Below, in pieces: positions 9,363 to 18,357 of a stretch of 64,000 nt of DNA. The translations under genes were made by a program, and so were the position numbers. The notes under the pieces are model-generated. The model was not told the origin of the DNA. It was given only the letters and a program-made list of their open reading frames with translations, and ran no database searches. Origin of the DNA: CALKJP01 sp046299555 (lineage in GTDB: Bacteria; Bacteroidota; Bacteroidia; JACCXN01). The DNA lies in contig JBKBHS010000005.1 in NCBI GenBank assembly GCA_046299555.1, positions 1 through 64,000 of the forward strand, in the 5' to 3' direction. The first letter of the stretch is position 1, and the number at the start of each line of letters is the position of its first letter.

Positions 9363-12224
9363 TTAAATTTTCAATTCTTCTTTCAAATATTTTCCTGTAA
9401 TACTCAATGTATTTTTTGCTACTTGTTCAGGCGTACCACTACATACAATTTCGCCACCTCTGTGGCCGCTTTCAGGGCCAATATCAATTACATAATCTGC
9501 CATTTTTATAATATCCATATTATGCTCAATAACCAACACCGTATTGCCATTATCTACCAGTTTATTTAATACTTCGAGCAATATACGCACATCTTCAAAA
9601 TGTAAACCTGTAGTAGGTTCATCTAAAATATAAAAAGTATTTCCCGTATCGCGTTTTGATAATTCGGTTGCCAGTTTTACGCGCTGCGCCTCACCTCCTG
9701 AAAGCGTAGTAGATTGTTGACCAAGTGTAATGTATCCTAATCCTACATCTTGTAAGGTTTTTATTTTGGAAATAATAGATGGAATATTTGCAAAAAACTC
9801 AACAGCAGTATCAATGGTCATATCGAGCACATCGCTAATGGATTTTCCTTTGTAACGCACTTCCAGCGTTTCGCGATTGTAACGCTTGCCATTGCAGGTT
9901 TCGCAATGCACATATACATCGGGTAAAAAATTCATTTCGATGGTGCGTAAACCTGCACCCTGACAGGTTTCGCAGCGCCCTCCTTTAACATTAAAAGAAA
10001 ATCTTCCGGGTTTGTAGCCACGAATTTGCGCTTCGGGAAGCATTGCAAACAAATTTCGTATTTCAGAAAATACTCCTGTATATGTTGCCGGATTAGAGCG
10101 CGGTGTGCGCCCAATGGGCGATTGGTCTATTTCTATTACTTTATCTATATGCTCTAATCCTTTAATCGATTTATACGGCAAGGGCTTTTTTACGCTGTTG
10201 TAAAAATGTTTGTTTAAAATTGGGTACAACGTTTCGTTTATCAACGATGATTTTCCGCTTCCAGAAACTCCGGTAACGCAAATAAATTTACCCAAGGGAA
10301 AATCTATATCCACATTTTTTAAATTATGTCCGCTTGCACCTTTTAGACTTAGCACCTTTCCGTTTCCTTCTCTTCGAATTGTTGGAGTTTTTATCTGCAT
10401 TTTTCCATTCAGGTATTTTGCCGTAATGGAATTGGATTTTAAAATTTCTTTAGGAGTACCTTGTGCCACAATCTCGCCACCGTGTATTCCGGCTTTAGGG
10501 CCAATATCTACAACATAGTCGGCAGCCAATATCATATCTTTATCGTGCTCCACAACAAAAACCGAATTACCAATATCGCGCAATTGATGCAATGCTTCAA
10601 TCAATTTATGATTATCGCGCTGATGTAATCCTATACTTGGTTCATCTAAAATATACAAAACACCAACTAATTGCGAGCCTATTTGTGTAGCCAATCGAAT
10701 ACGCTGGGCTTCGCCACCCGAAAGGCTTCTAGAGCTACGATTTAATGTTAAATAATCTAATCCTACTTCTAATAAAAATTTTATACGATTTCGAATTTCT
10801 TTCAATACCTCTTTAGCAATTAGCTGCTGTTTTTCATCTAAACGTGATTCAATATTTACAAAAAAATTATAGAGTGATGCTAAATCTAAATTTGCTAATT
10901 CTGCAATATTTTTATCATCAATTTTAAAAAATAAAGCTTCTTTTTTTAAACGTGTTCCATTGCATTTCGGACACGGTACATTATTCATAAACTCAGCTAC
11001 CCAACGTGCTATTGCAGGTGAAGAATTTTCATCAAATTGTCGCTGTAAAAAATTTACAATTCCTTCGAAACTAAAACTGCTGGTATGTGTACTGTAACTT
11101 GTTTCGGATTTGATATGAAACATTTCTTCCGAACCATATAAAATTAAATCAATTATATGTTCGGGAATATTTTTAATAGGATCGTTTAATGAGAAATTAT
11201 AATGTTGAGCAATAATTTCTAATTGTTTAAAAATCCAGTTGTTTTTATACTCACCAATAGGAGCTATTGCCCCTTGCTTTATAGAGCGCTTATTGTCGGG
11301 AATAATTTTTTGAATATCAATTTCTGCTATTTCGCCTAAGCCGTTGCATTTTTCGCATGCACCATAAGGCGAGTTAAACGAAAATAAATTTGGAGCAGGT
11401 TCATTGTAAGAAATACCTGTAGTAGGACACATTAAATAACGGCTGTAATGACGAACTTTATCGCTATTGTGCTCTAAAATCATGATGGAGCCTTTGCCAT
11501 GTTTCATGGCGGTTTTTAATGATTGTCTGATACGCTGCTCATTGTTTTCATTTACTTCTATTCTGTCTATTACTATTTCAATATCATGCACTTTGTATCT
11601 ATCTACTTGCATTTTTGCCACTACATCTTTTATCTCTCCATCAATTCTTACTTTCACAAAACCTTGCTTTCTTATTTGTTCAAACAATTCGCGGTAATGG
11701 CCTTTTCTTCCTTTAACAACAGGAGCAAGCAGATTAATTTTTTTATCCTGATAATTTTTAAGAATTAATTCAATGATTTCATTATCAGAATAACGAACCA
11801 TTTTTTCGCCTGTTTCGTAAGAATAAGCTGTGCCGGCACGTGCAAAAAGCAAACGCAAGAAGTCATAAATTTCTGTAACAGTTCCCACAGTAGAGCGAGG
11901 GTTTTTATTTACTGTTTTTTGCTCTATTGAAATTACGGGACTGAGACCTGTTATTTTATCTACATCAGGTCGCTCTAATTCTCCTAAAAACTGACGGGCG
12001 TACGCAGAAAAAGTTTCAATATAACGTCTCTGCCCTTCGGCATAAATGGTATCGAAGGCTAATGATGATTTTCCGCTTCCACTTAAACCGGTAAATACAA
12101 CCAGTTTATTTCGGGGAATAATAACATTAATATTTTTAAGATTATGAACACGTGCACCTACTACTTCTAATTCATCAATTTCAGAAAATGCTGTAGTATT
12201 AGTTTTTAGGTTTGTCTTTGCCAT
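9363..12224 (-). CDS. uvrA: Excinuclease ABC subunit A (UvrA)
   Basis: UvrA is the damage-sensing ATPase of nucleotide excision repair; the dimer scans DNA and loads UvrB. The protein has about 953 residues, normal for the family. It has two ABC modules: Walker A GLSGSGKSSLAF with signature LSGGEAQRIRLA, and GVSGSGKSSLINETL with LSGGEAQRVKLA. Cys pairs for the zinc modules are present (CEKCNGLG, CPKCNGTR, CETCQGAG, CETCNGKR). The frame extends to a TTG at 12245, but the ATG at 12224 (MAKTNLKTN) is a better start and reduces the overlap with the upstream transglycosylase gene to 26 bases. That overlap suggests translational coupling in one operon. Confidence 0.97.
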   Translation of the reverse strand: MAKTNLKTNTTAFSEIDELEVVGARVHNLKNINVIIPRNKLVVFTGLSGSGKSSLAFDTIYAEGQRRYIETFSAYARQFLGELERPDVDKITGLSPVISIEQKTVNKNPRSTVGTVTEIYDFLRLLFARAGTAYSYETGEKMVRYSDNEIIELILKNYQDKKINLLAPVVKGRKGHYRELFEQIRKQGFVKVRIDGEIKDVVAKMQVDRYKVHDIEIVIDRIEVNENNEQRIRQSLKTAMKHGKGSIMILEHNSDKVRHYSRYLMCPTTGISYNEPAPNLFSFNSPYGACEKCNGLGEIAEIDIQKIIPDNKRSIKQGAIAPIGEYKNNWIFKQLEIIAQHYNFSLNDPIKNIPEHIIDLILYGSEEMFHIKSETSYSTHTSSFSFEGIVNFLQRQFDENSSPAIARWVAEFMNNVPCPKCNGTRLKKEALFFKIDDKNIAELANLDLASLYNFFVNIESRLDEKQQLIAKEVLKEIRNRIKFLLEVGLDYLTLNRSSRSLSGGEAQRIRLATQIGSQLVGVLYILDEPSIGLHQRDNHKLIEALHQLRDIGNSVFVVEHDKDMILAADYVVDIGPKAGIHGGEIVAQGTPKEILKSNSITAKYLNGKMQIKTPTIRREGNGKVLSLKGASGHNLKNVDIDFPLGKFICVTGVSGSGKSSLINETLYPILNKHFYNSVKKPLPYKSIKGLEHIDKVIEIDQSPIGRTPRSNPATYTGVFSEIRNLFAMLPEAQIRGYKPGRFSFNVKGGRCETCQGAGLRTIEMNFLPDVYVHCETCNGKRYNRETLEVRYKGKSISDVLDMTIDTAVEFFANIPSIISKIKTLQDVGLGYITLGQQSTTLSGGEAQRVKLATELSKRDTGNTFYILDEPTTGLHFEDVRILLEVLNKLVDNGNTVLVIEHNMDIIKMADYVIDIGPESGHRGGEIVCSGTPEQVAKNTLSITGKYLKEELKI

Positions 12225-13287
12225 TTGATTTTTGTGTACTGTCAATTCTTACTTCAACAACAGTATCATTTTTTATGTTTTCGTTTAGGACAAATTTACC
12301 AACAGTTTCTAACTCTGCAGCAAATAATTGATAATAATTTTCCTGACCTTTAATCGGTAATTTTATGGTATATTTCTTATTATCCGGGTTTGGGAGTTTA
12401 TCTTTCAAAATCCACGGATTGAGCAATTTTAATAAATGATAATCGACTTGTATTTGCTGTGAAAATTTTTTTAAATCAGTAATGGTTGAATCAATCTGAA
12501 TATTTTTTGTTAAAAGCCCTTTGCCTTTTACAAACTCTTGATTATATCCATAATTTGTCGGATGGGTTATTATTTCTTTTATAGCTAAAATTTTAAAAAT
12601 GTATCGTGATGTTTCAGGATTTAAGTAAAGATTATAATAATTGTTATAACCTTGTTTTTCTATTTGTTTAGTAATTCCTCCTATACCTCTGTTATATGCA
12701 GCTGCCACAAGGGTCCAACTGCCTAATTCTTTATAAGCATCATTTAAAAACTTGCAAGCAGCAATGGTTGATTTTTCTACATTAAATCGCTCATCAATAT
12801 TTTCGTTTATTTCAAGTCCATATTTTGTAGCCGTACTTTCAACTAACTGCCAAAATCCGGTAGCTCCTTTGGGAGAAACTGTATTTGTAAACCCACTTTC
12901 TACCATTGCAACATATTTGAAATCTTCCGGAATATTATATTGTTTTAAAATGGGTTCTATTACCGGAAACCAACGCATAGCGCGTTTTATATGATAGGTA
13001 CTTTTAGATGTCCAAAAAGAACTTCGTACAAATTCTTTATCAATCTTTTCACGAACAGAAAAATCTTCAATTGGAACAGGTTCTCCTGCAAAGTTTAAAT
13101 CAGGAGGAATATTAAGTTTAAATTCTTTATAGTTGTTTTCAAGGTATTTTTCTTTCAGATTTTCAGTATCGGTATCAATAATGGTATTGAAAAGTTTAAT
13201 TACTGCAATTATTAAAAGTATTACCCCAAAAGCAATGATGTGTTTTTTCCAATTAAGAATTCTAAACCACCAATTTCTAAAATCCAT
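12199..13287 (-). CDS. Membrane-anchored lytic murein transglycosylase (SLT/MltD type)
   Basis: A 362-residue protein with one N-terminal membrane helix (about 14-33, IIAFGVILLIIAVIKLF) and an SLT domain at about 110-230. The catalytic Glu is in VESGF, followed by GATGFWQL and AAYNRGIGG, the three standard motifs of family 1 lytic transglycosylases. These enzymes cleave the MurNAc-GlcNAc bond of peptidoglycan and form 1,6-anhydro ends. A C-terminal part (about 255-330) resembles a degenerate LysM-like or linker region. It overlaps the start of uvrA by 26 bases. Its substrate places it in the periplasm, where it could generate the denuded glycan that SPOR domains encoded at 3.2-7 kb recognise; that link is speculative. 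Confidence 0.9.
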   Translation of the reverse strand: MDFRNWWFRILNWKKHIIAFGVILLIIAVIKLFNTIIDTDTENLKEKYLENNYKEFKLNIPPDLNFAGEPVPIEDFSVREKIDKEFVRSSFWTSKSTYHIKRAMRWFPVIEPILKQYNIPEDFKYVAMVESGFTNTVSPKGATGFWQLVESTATKYGLEINENIDERFNVEKSTIAACKFLNDAYKELGSWTLVAAAYNRGIGGITKQIEKQGYNNYYNLYLNPETSRYIFKILAIKEIITHPTNYGYNQEFVKGKGLLTKNIQIDSTITDLKKFSQQIQVDYHLLKLLNPWILKDKLPNPDNKKYTIKLPIKGQENYYQLFAAELETVGKFVLNENIKNDTVVEVRIDSTQKSNGKDKPKN

Positions 13288-13342
13288 ACCTTACTACTTA
13301 GAATTTCTTAATAATAAATTTAAAAAAAATCATTGATAAAGT

Positions 13343-14422
13343 TCATTTGTTTGAACTTTTAATTTTGGTAATATAGAATAAAGAACCAAAAACAATTAAG
13401 ATGTAAAGAGCGAAAATAATACTGTAGAAATGCTCCCAATATTTTAAAAAGTGAAAAATAACAAGTATCAAAATTGTGGATACTAAACTTAAAAATAGAA
13501 ATAATATAGCTACCTGACTATCACTTAATCCCATATAGGATAAATGGTGGGTAGTATGATCTTTCCCTCCTACAAAAGGAGATTGTTTTCGCATAATTCT
13601 GTTTATTACTACTGTAGTTGTATCAGTAATTGGCAATATAAAAGCTAACACAGTGATTATAATTTGCTTACTTGGCATGATAGGTATCCATGGTTGTTGA
13701 TTGTTCCAGAAATATGTAATTCCCAATATTCCTAAAATAATTCCTAATAGCTGACTTCCAGTATCGCCCATATACATTTTAGAAGGGTGCCAATTGTAAA
13801 ATAAAAATCCGATGAGTGCAGCCAATAGTCCAACAATCATAAATGAATGAACATTAGTTATTTGTCCGTTTATAAAAATTATAATAAATGTACTGGTTAA
13901 TATTCCTACGCTAACAACTGATGTTATTGCGTCCATATTATCAAGCATATTTATAGAATTCATTATTCCAACAATCCAAAAAATGGTTAATGAATAATTT
14001 AAAAATTGATTTTCGAAAATTTGAATATAGGTACCTGTAAAAATTAAAATAACACCACAAGCAATTTGCACGAGTAATTTTAATAATGGTTGTGTATTGT
14101 AAGCATCATCTGCCAATCCCATTATAAAGGCCAAAGCAATTACAATTATCTGACCAACAAATGAAATATTCATCCAATAAATTTGGGCATCAAAAAATAT
14201 TGAATAAACAGATAGTGATAAAAGTAAAACTATAAAAAATGTAATTCCTCCTAATGAAGGTTTAGCAGTATTACTCCACCTAATAAGATTATTATTATCA
14301 GGATTTCTAACACCTAAATTGGAAGAAAACTTTAATAGAATTCCATTAATAAGAAAAGAAAATATTACAACTGCAATAAAATAAGCAGCATAAGTAAAAA
14401 AAATATACGCATTGGAATACAT
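13343..14422 (-). CDS. MraY/WecA-type undecaprenyl-phosphate sugar-1-phosphate transferase
   Basis: A 359-residue polytopic membrane enzyme with about ten hydrophobic segments. It carries the family signatures LADDAYNTQPLLKLL, NMLDNMDAIT (catalytic Asp residues), YMGDTGSQLLG and the C-terminal DHTTHHL histidine motif, which points to the WecA rather than the MraY branch. WecA-like enzymes move GlcNAc-1-phosphate or a related sugar phosphate from UDP-sugar to undecaprenyl phosphate, the first step of O-antigen or capsule synthesis. It is the last gene of the polysaccharide cluster 13.3-21.5 kb. A possible own promoter lies at 14446-14476. Sugar specificity cannot be read from sequence. Confidence 0.9.
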   Translation of the reverse strand: MYSNAYIFFTYAAYFIAVVIFSFLINGILLKFSSNLGVRNPDNNNLIRWSNTAKPSLGGITFFIVLLLSLSVYSIFFDAQIYWMNISFVGQIIVIALAFIMGLADDAYNTQPLLKLLVQIACGVILIFTGTYIQIFENQFLNYSLTIFWIVGIMNSINMLDNMDAITSVVSVGILTSTFIIIFINGQITNVHSFMIVGLLAALIGFLFYNWHPSKMYMGDTGSQLLGIILGILGITYFWNNQQPWIPIMPSKQIIITVLAFILPITDTTTVVINRIMRKQSPFVGGKDHTTHHLSYMGLSDSQVAILFLFLSLVSTILILVIFHFLKYWEHFYSIIFALYILIVFGSLFYITKIKSSNK

Positions 14423-14445
14423 TAATTGATAATTATCCTCTTATT

Positions 14446-14476
14446 CAAAAATATAATTTTTAAATTCTTAGAACAA
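14446..14476 (-). promoter_or_regulatory. Candidate promoter for the WecA-like gene
   Basis: On the minus strand TTG (14476-14474) precedes TATTTTTG (14453-14446) with a 20-base spacer, matching the Bacteroidota consensus. It overlaps the 3' end of rfbC and would give a leader of about 20 bases. Pattern match only. Confidence 0.35.
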
Positions 14477-15010
14477 AATATTTATTTCAGAAAGTGGCTT
14501 TGCTAAGCTATCTTTTTCAGATACAAGGGGATTACTTATTCCCCAATTTATGTTTATTGCAGGATCATTCCAAATAATACAATCTTCAGCTGCTTTGTTG
14601 TAAAAGTTGGTACATTTATAAAAAAAGATGGTATTATCTTCTAATGTTAAAAATCCATGAGCAAATCCTTCGGGGACGTAAAGCATGGTTTTATTATGTT
14701 CATTTAATTCGATAGAAAAGTATTTGCCAAATGTTGGTGATTTTTTTCGAAGATCAATCACTACGTCAAAAACGGCTCCTTTAATTACTCGAACAAGTTT
14801 ACCCTGAGCAAATGGGGGATGCTGAAAATGCATTCCTCTTAAAACATTTTTATGAGAAAGCGATTGATTGTCTTGAACAAATTTTAAGTTCAATCCGTTT
14901 TTTTTAAATTCATTTTCATTATACGATTCAAAAAAATATCCTCTATCATCTTCGAAACATTTTGGTTGGATAATGTATAAATCTTCAAAATCGGTAGGGA
15001 TTACTTGCAT
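14468..15010 (-). CDS. rfbC: dTDP-4-dehydrorhamnose 3,5-epimerase
   Basis: A 180-residue cupin enzyme of the RmlC family, full length. Characteristic motifs are present: FEDDRGYFFESY near the N terminus, LRGMHFQ with the catalytic His, GAVFDVVIDLR, YVPEGFAHGF, and a late acidic segment. It epimerises dTDP-4-keto-6-deoxyglucose at C3 and C5 on the route to dTDP-L-rhamnose. The other rhamnose genes (rfbA, B, D) are not in the window, so they must lie elsewhere or the product feeds another sugar pathway. It sits 6 bases downstream of the Wzc-type kinase gene and belongs to the polysaccharide operon. Confidence 0.95.
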   Translation of the reverse strand: MQVIPTDFEDLYIIQPKCFEDDRGYFFESYNENEFKKNGLNLKFVQDNQSLSHKNVLRGMHFQHPPFAQGKLVRVIKGAVFDVVIDLRKKSPTFGKYFSIELNEHNKTMLYVPEGFAHGFLTLEDNTIFFYKCTNFYNKAAEDCIIWNDPAININWGISNPLVSEKDSLAKPLSEINILF

Positions 15011-15016
15011 AAAATG

Positions 15017-17464
15017 TTAATCTCCAAAAATTCGTTGTTTAATAGTTTTTTTCTTTTTAATATCCATATCGTTGTAATAATCGCTGGTATAACCATAGCC
15101 ATAACCATAACCATAGCCATAATTATATCCATAGGCAGAGCGATCAATATCCACTCCATTTAATATAACAGAAAGATGTTTAACTTTATTTTCGTTAATT
15201 AATCTATCCAAATTATGAATAAAGTTTTTCTTTGAATAGTCTGCTCTGAAAACATAAATCGGATAATCTGCTTTTTGAATGATACTAATTCCATCAGTAA
15301 CTAAACCGATAGGTGGATTATCAACTATTATAAAATCGTAATTTTTCTTTAATTCATCCAATACGTGTTCCATTCGTTCACTTATTATCAATTCTGAAGG
15401 ATTTGGAGGAATTGGTCCGGCAGTAATAAAATCAAGATTATCCATTACACTATGTTGAATACAGTTTTCAATGGAATCTTTTTCGATTAAAATGGTACTC
15501 ATTCCTTTAACATTTTGCACTCCAAAACCTAAATGTATTTTAGGCTTACGCATATCTAAATCGAGTATCACCACTTTCTTTCCTGAGTATGCTATAATTC
15601 CGGCAATATTTATGGCAATAAAAGTTTTTCCTTCACCTGAAATAGTAGATGAAACAGCAACAATTTTTGAGCCTGGTGTATTAGAGATAAATTGCATATT
15701 AGAACGAACTGTTCTAAATGATTCGGCAATAATAGATTTTGGATTTTTATTAACTACCAATTGTGAAACAGGAATATCGTTTTTGTATTTTGGAATAATT
15801 CCAAGAATACTTACCGAAGCATTGGTATATTTTACAATTTCGTTGAGAGATGATATGGTATTATGTAGTAAATATTTAATAATGATAAGTATAAGCCCCA
15901 TTAAAACAGCTGTAAGAATGGCAGCTGAGTATATTAATTTTTTTTGGGGGGAAATTGGATTATTGGCAGGATAAGCTTTTTCTAAAATAACATTTTGCGG
16001 TACAAAGCTTGCTTTAAGAATAGAAAACTCTGTTCGCTTTTCCATTAAAAGCGTGTAGAATTTTTCGTTTATTGAAAAATGACGGAGTAATCTTGCATAT
16101 TCTACTTCTTTGCTAGGTGCATTTGTAAATGTTGCTTCTATAGCTTGTGCTTTTTCTATTAATCCTTTTTTCTTATTTGAAACTGCTTTATAAACATTTT
16201 CAATACTTTCTAACAATAATTTTTTTTGTATTTCAATTTTATAATCAAGTGCTTTTATTTGAGGGCTGTACTTGGTTGCATCAAAATAATAGGTTTCTTT
16301 TTGCATTAATAATTCTTGCAGTGATTTTATCATACTGCTTAAATTTTCTTCAAATTTGGTTCCGGTAAGCAATGGAATAATATTATAAACATCTATTTCT
16401 TTTTCTGATTTTCTAATTGTTTTTTCAATTTCTTGCAATATTCGCTCTTCCAATTCTACGTTCATTATTTCATTTTCAATGGAAGTTAAGCGTTCAATAT
16501 TGGTTGTAATAATATCTTTATCGTTTGTCAGTTTGTTTTCTGTTTTAAATGATTGTATTGACGTTTCAGATTCTCTTAATCTATCATATACAAATGAAAG
16601 CTGCTCATCAATAAATGTAAGCACATTTTTAGCACTTTCACTTTTACGCTCTACATCGTATGCAATATATTCTTCAGCTATTCCATTTACTATGTCAGAT
16701 GATTTAAGTGCGTTAAAATCCTTAAATATTATTTGAATGGTTTTAGCGGCACTGTTCAATAATTTTACATCTAAATTTTTAACATATTGATTGGTTAAAT
16801 TTTCTACATTATTAAATTTGAAAAACTGTGCATTTTGTTTAAAGGCATTTTGCTGATTGTTAATGGCATTAAAATCATTGACGGTTATAATGAGATTAAA
16901 ATGTTTAGTAATTACATTTTTTCCTGTTTCTCCTTTAATCGAAAAATCATTACCTAAAAATTTATATTCTAAAGTAAAATTCTTTTCATTTTCAAAATCA
17001 ATATAGACAGGAATATTTATAAAAGTCGAATCTAAAGAAATAATTTCCACTTGATAAGGAGATGTTCGATATAATTCATATTCTAGTACTGTACCTTGAT
17101 TAAAATATGAAACATCTAACGGTAATTTATCAATTACTTTTCTTAATATAACCTTTGAACGCAATAATTCAATTTCAGCTGAAATATCATCCAATTCCTG
17201 AAGTTTATCCAACTCCAGTACTTTACTCATATTATTTTCTTGTTTTATTTGAATAATGGAACTTGACTCATATACCGGTGGTGTATATCTTATAATTAAA
17301 AAAGCGGTAACAATAGAAATAATTAAAAAAACTGCTACCCAAAAAATATTTTTTCGAGCTATATAAAGGAATAAACCAAGCTCAAACTCCTGGCTAAAGT
17401 TTGTAATTCTTTGCTTGTAAAGTTCAAAACTTTGGTTTTTATTGGATAAATCGTCAGCCAGCAT
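15017..17464 (-). CDS. Wzc-type polysaccharide co-polymerase and tyrosine autokinase
   Basis: An 815-residue inner-membrane protein fusing a Wzz/PCP domain with a BY-kinase. The N-terminal membrane helix is at about 40-60, then a large periplasmic coiled-coil region with a GNVR-like part (APSKEVEYARLLRHF), and a second helix at about 505-530. The cytosolic kinase has Walker A SGEGKTFIAINIA (about 605), Walker A' VVILDLDMRKP and Walker B DFIIVDNPP. The C terminus is a tyrosine cluster (YGYNYGYGYGYGYGY plus DYYND), the usual autophosphorylation tail. Such proteins regulate chain length and export of capsule or exopolysaccharide together with a Wza channel, encoded just upstream (4-base gap). 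The Tyr tail is encoded by a hexanucleotide repeat. Confidence 0.95.
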   Translation of the reverse strand: MLADDLSNKNQSFELYKQRITNFSQEFELGLFLYIARKNIFWVAVFLIISIVTAFLIIRYTPPVYESSSIIQIKQENNMSKVLELDKLQELDDISAEIELLRSKVILRKVIDKLPLDVSYFNQGTVLEYELYRTSPYQVEIISLDSTFINIPVYIDFENEKNFTLEYKFLGNDFSIKGETGKNVITKHFNLIITVNDFNAINNQQNAFKQNAQFFKFNNVENLTNQYVKNLDVKLLNSAAKTIQIIFKDFNALKSSDIVNGIAEEYIAYDVERKSESAKNVLTFIDEQLSFVYDRLRESETSIQSFKTENKLTNDKDIITTNIERLTSIENEIMNVELEERILQEIEKTIRKSEKEIDVYNIIPLLTGTKFEENLSSMIKSLQELLMQKETYYFDATKYSPQIKALDYKIEIQKKLLLESIENVYKAVSNKKKGLIEKAQAIEATFTNAPSKEVEYARLLRHFSINEKFYTLLMEKRTEFSILKASFVPQNVILEKAYPANNPISPQKKLIYSAAILTAVLMGLILIIIKYLLHNTISSLNEIVKYTNASVSILGIIPKYKNDIPVSQLVVNKNPKSIIAESFRTVRSNMQFISNTPGSKIVAVSSTISGEGKTFIAINIAGIIAYSGKKVVILDLDMRKPKIHLGFGVQNVKGMSTILIEKDSIENCIQHSVMDNLDFITAGPIPPNPSELIISERMEHVLDELKKNYDFIIVDNPPIGLVTDGISIIQKADYPIYVFRADYSKKNFIHNLDRLINENKVKHLSVILNGVDIDRSAYGYNYGYGYGYGYGYTSDYYNDMDIKKKKTIKQRIFGD
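15089..15135 (-). repeat. Hexanucleotide repeat encoding the Gly-Tyr tail of the Wzc-type kinase
   Basis: On the plus strand a 6-base unit (AACCAT or AGCCAT) occurs about six times with small variations, followed by AATTATATCCAT. Read on the minus strand it encodes alternating Gly-Tyr. Because the unit is 6 bases long, slippage would add or remove GY pairs without a frameshift. Confidence 0.75.
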
Positions 17465-17468
17465 GAGT

Positions 17469-18233
17469 TTATAATCCTTGTAAAAATCTGATAGCTATTA
17501 AAGAACTGGTAATTAAACTTAAAATGGTTGCCACATCGCGTAACACTTCTCTTGATACTCGGGTAAATCTGGTAGGCTCTACATATATTATATCGTTAGC
17601 TTGCAAGATTAAATCAGCTTGCTTTATACCTTCAATGGTTGATAAATCAATTAAATACACTTGAGGTTCAGGTAAATTTCTACGAATAATTTTAATTCGT
17701 TTAGCTTTACCAATTTCGGAAATACCACCGGCTAATGCCAATGCTTCAATAAGAGTGGTATTATTATTTTCGAGTTTTATAACCTTAGCATCTCCGGGTG
17801 ATCCGGGAAATACAATTACACGTTTATTGGCAACCGATAATAATACAAAGGGTTTAATGTAATATTCAGAATACAATTTTTCTAATTCCATTTCTGCTTC
17901 TCGCAATGTCATTCCTGAAAGTTTTACACGTCCAATGGTTGGTAATTTTACCAATCCATCTTGCTCTACCAAATATTGTATTCCTTGTTGAATGGTATTT
18001 ACTGCTCTTCCATCGCCTGCACTGGTTATAATATCAATCATTTTAAATCCGTCATTGGAATAAATTCTAAATTCAATAATATCATTTGGTGAAATTCTAT
18101 ATTGCGGATTTTCATCTTTGGGAATATCAGCATACTTAAATTCTTTTCCTGTTTTAAGCATTATGCTTGAATTGTAATTACAAGCACTTATAAAAACAGA
18201 AAGTATGATTATTGGGAATAATATTTTTTTCAT
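17469..18233 (-). CDS. Wza-type polysaccharide export outer-membrane lipoprotein
   Basis: A polysaccharide biosynthesis/export (Poly_export) protein of about 254 residues. The frame extends to an ATG at 18281, but the ATG at 18233 gives a clean lipoprotein signal (MKKILFPIIILSVFISAC) with a lipobox Cys, so I prefer it. The domain starts near YRISPNDIIEFRIYSNDG and is followed by SLBB-like segments (LPTIGRVKLSGMTLREAE, ALALAGGI, AKRIKIIRR) and a C-terminal hydrophobic helix (ATILSLITSSLIAIRFL). Wza-type proteins form the outer-membrane channel for exopolysaccharide. It is shorter than E. coli Wza, as usual in Bacteroidota. It lies 4 bases upstream of the Wzc-type gene. Confidence 0.92.
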   Translation of the reverse strand: MKKILFPIIILSVFISACNYNSSIMLKTGKEFKYADIPKDENPQYRISPNDIIEFRIYSNDGFKMIDIITSAGDGRAVNTIQQGIQYLVEQDGLVKLPTIGRVKLSGMTLREAEMELEKLYSEYYIKPFVLLSVANKRVIVFPGSPGDAKVIKLENNNTTLIEALALAGGISEIGKAKRIKIIRRNLPEPQVYLIDLSTIEGIKQADLILQANDIIYVEPTRFTRVSREVLRDVATILSLITSSLIAIRFLQGL

Positions 18234-18327
18234 TCCTTTGAAATTACTTTTAATAGGCAATATTGAAAATGGGTGTTTCATTAACTAAAAATAATCAGCT
18301 TTTTAAATATTATGCTGATGTAAGCAA

Positions 18328-18355
18328 CAAAAATAAGAAAATTGCTGAATTACAA
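18328..18355 (-). promoter_or_regulatory. Candidate promoter for the wza-wzc-rfbC genes
   Basis: On the minus strand TTG (18355-18353) and TATTTTTG (18335-18328) are separated by 17 bases and fit the Bacteroidota promoter pattern. The site lies in the 124-base gap between the glycosyltransferase and the lipoprotein gene and would give a leader of about 90 bases. Confidence 0.4.
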
Positions 18356-18357
18356 TG

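Noticed and set aside
12225..12245. TTG start extending UvrA by seven residues
   Set aside because: ATG at 12224 gives the usual short N terminus; the TTG only lengthens the overlap with the upstream gene.
15471..15974. Plus-strand ORF of 167 codons opposite the Wzc-type gene
   Set aside because: It is antisense to a well-supported kinase domain, has no homology pattern and no start context.
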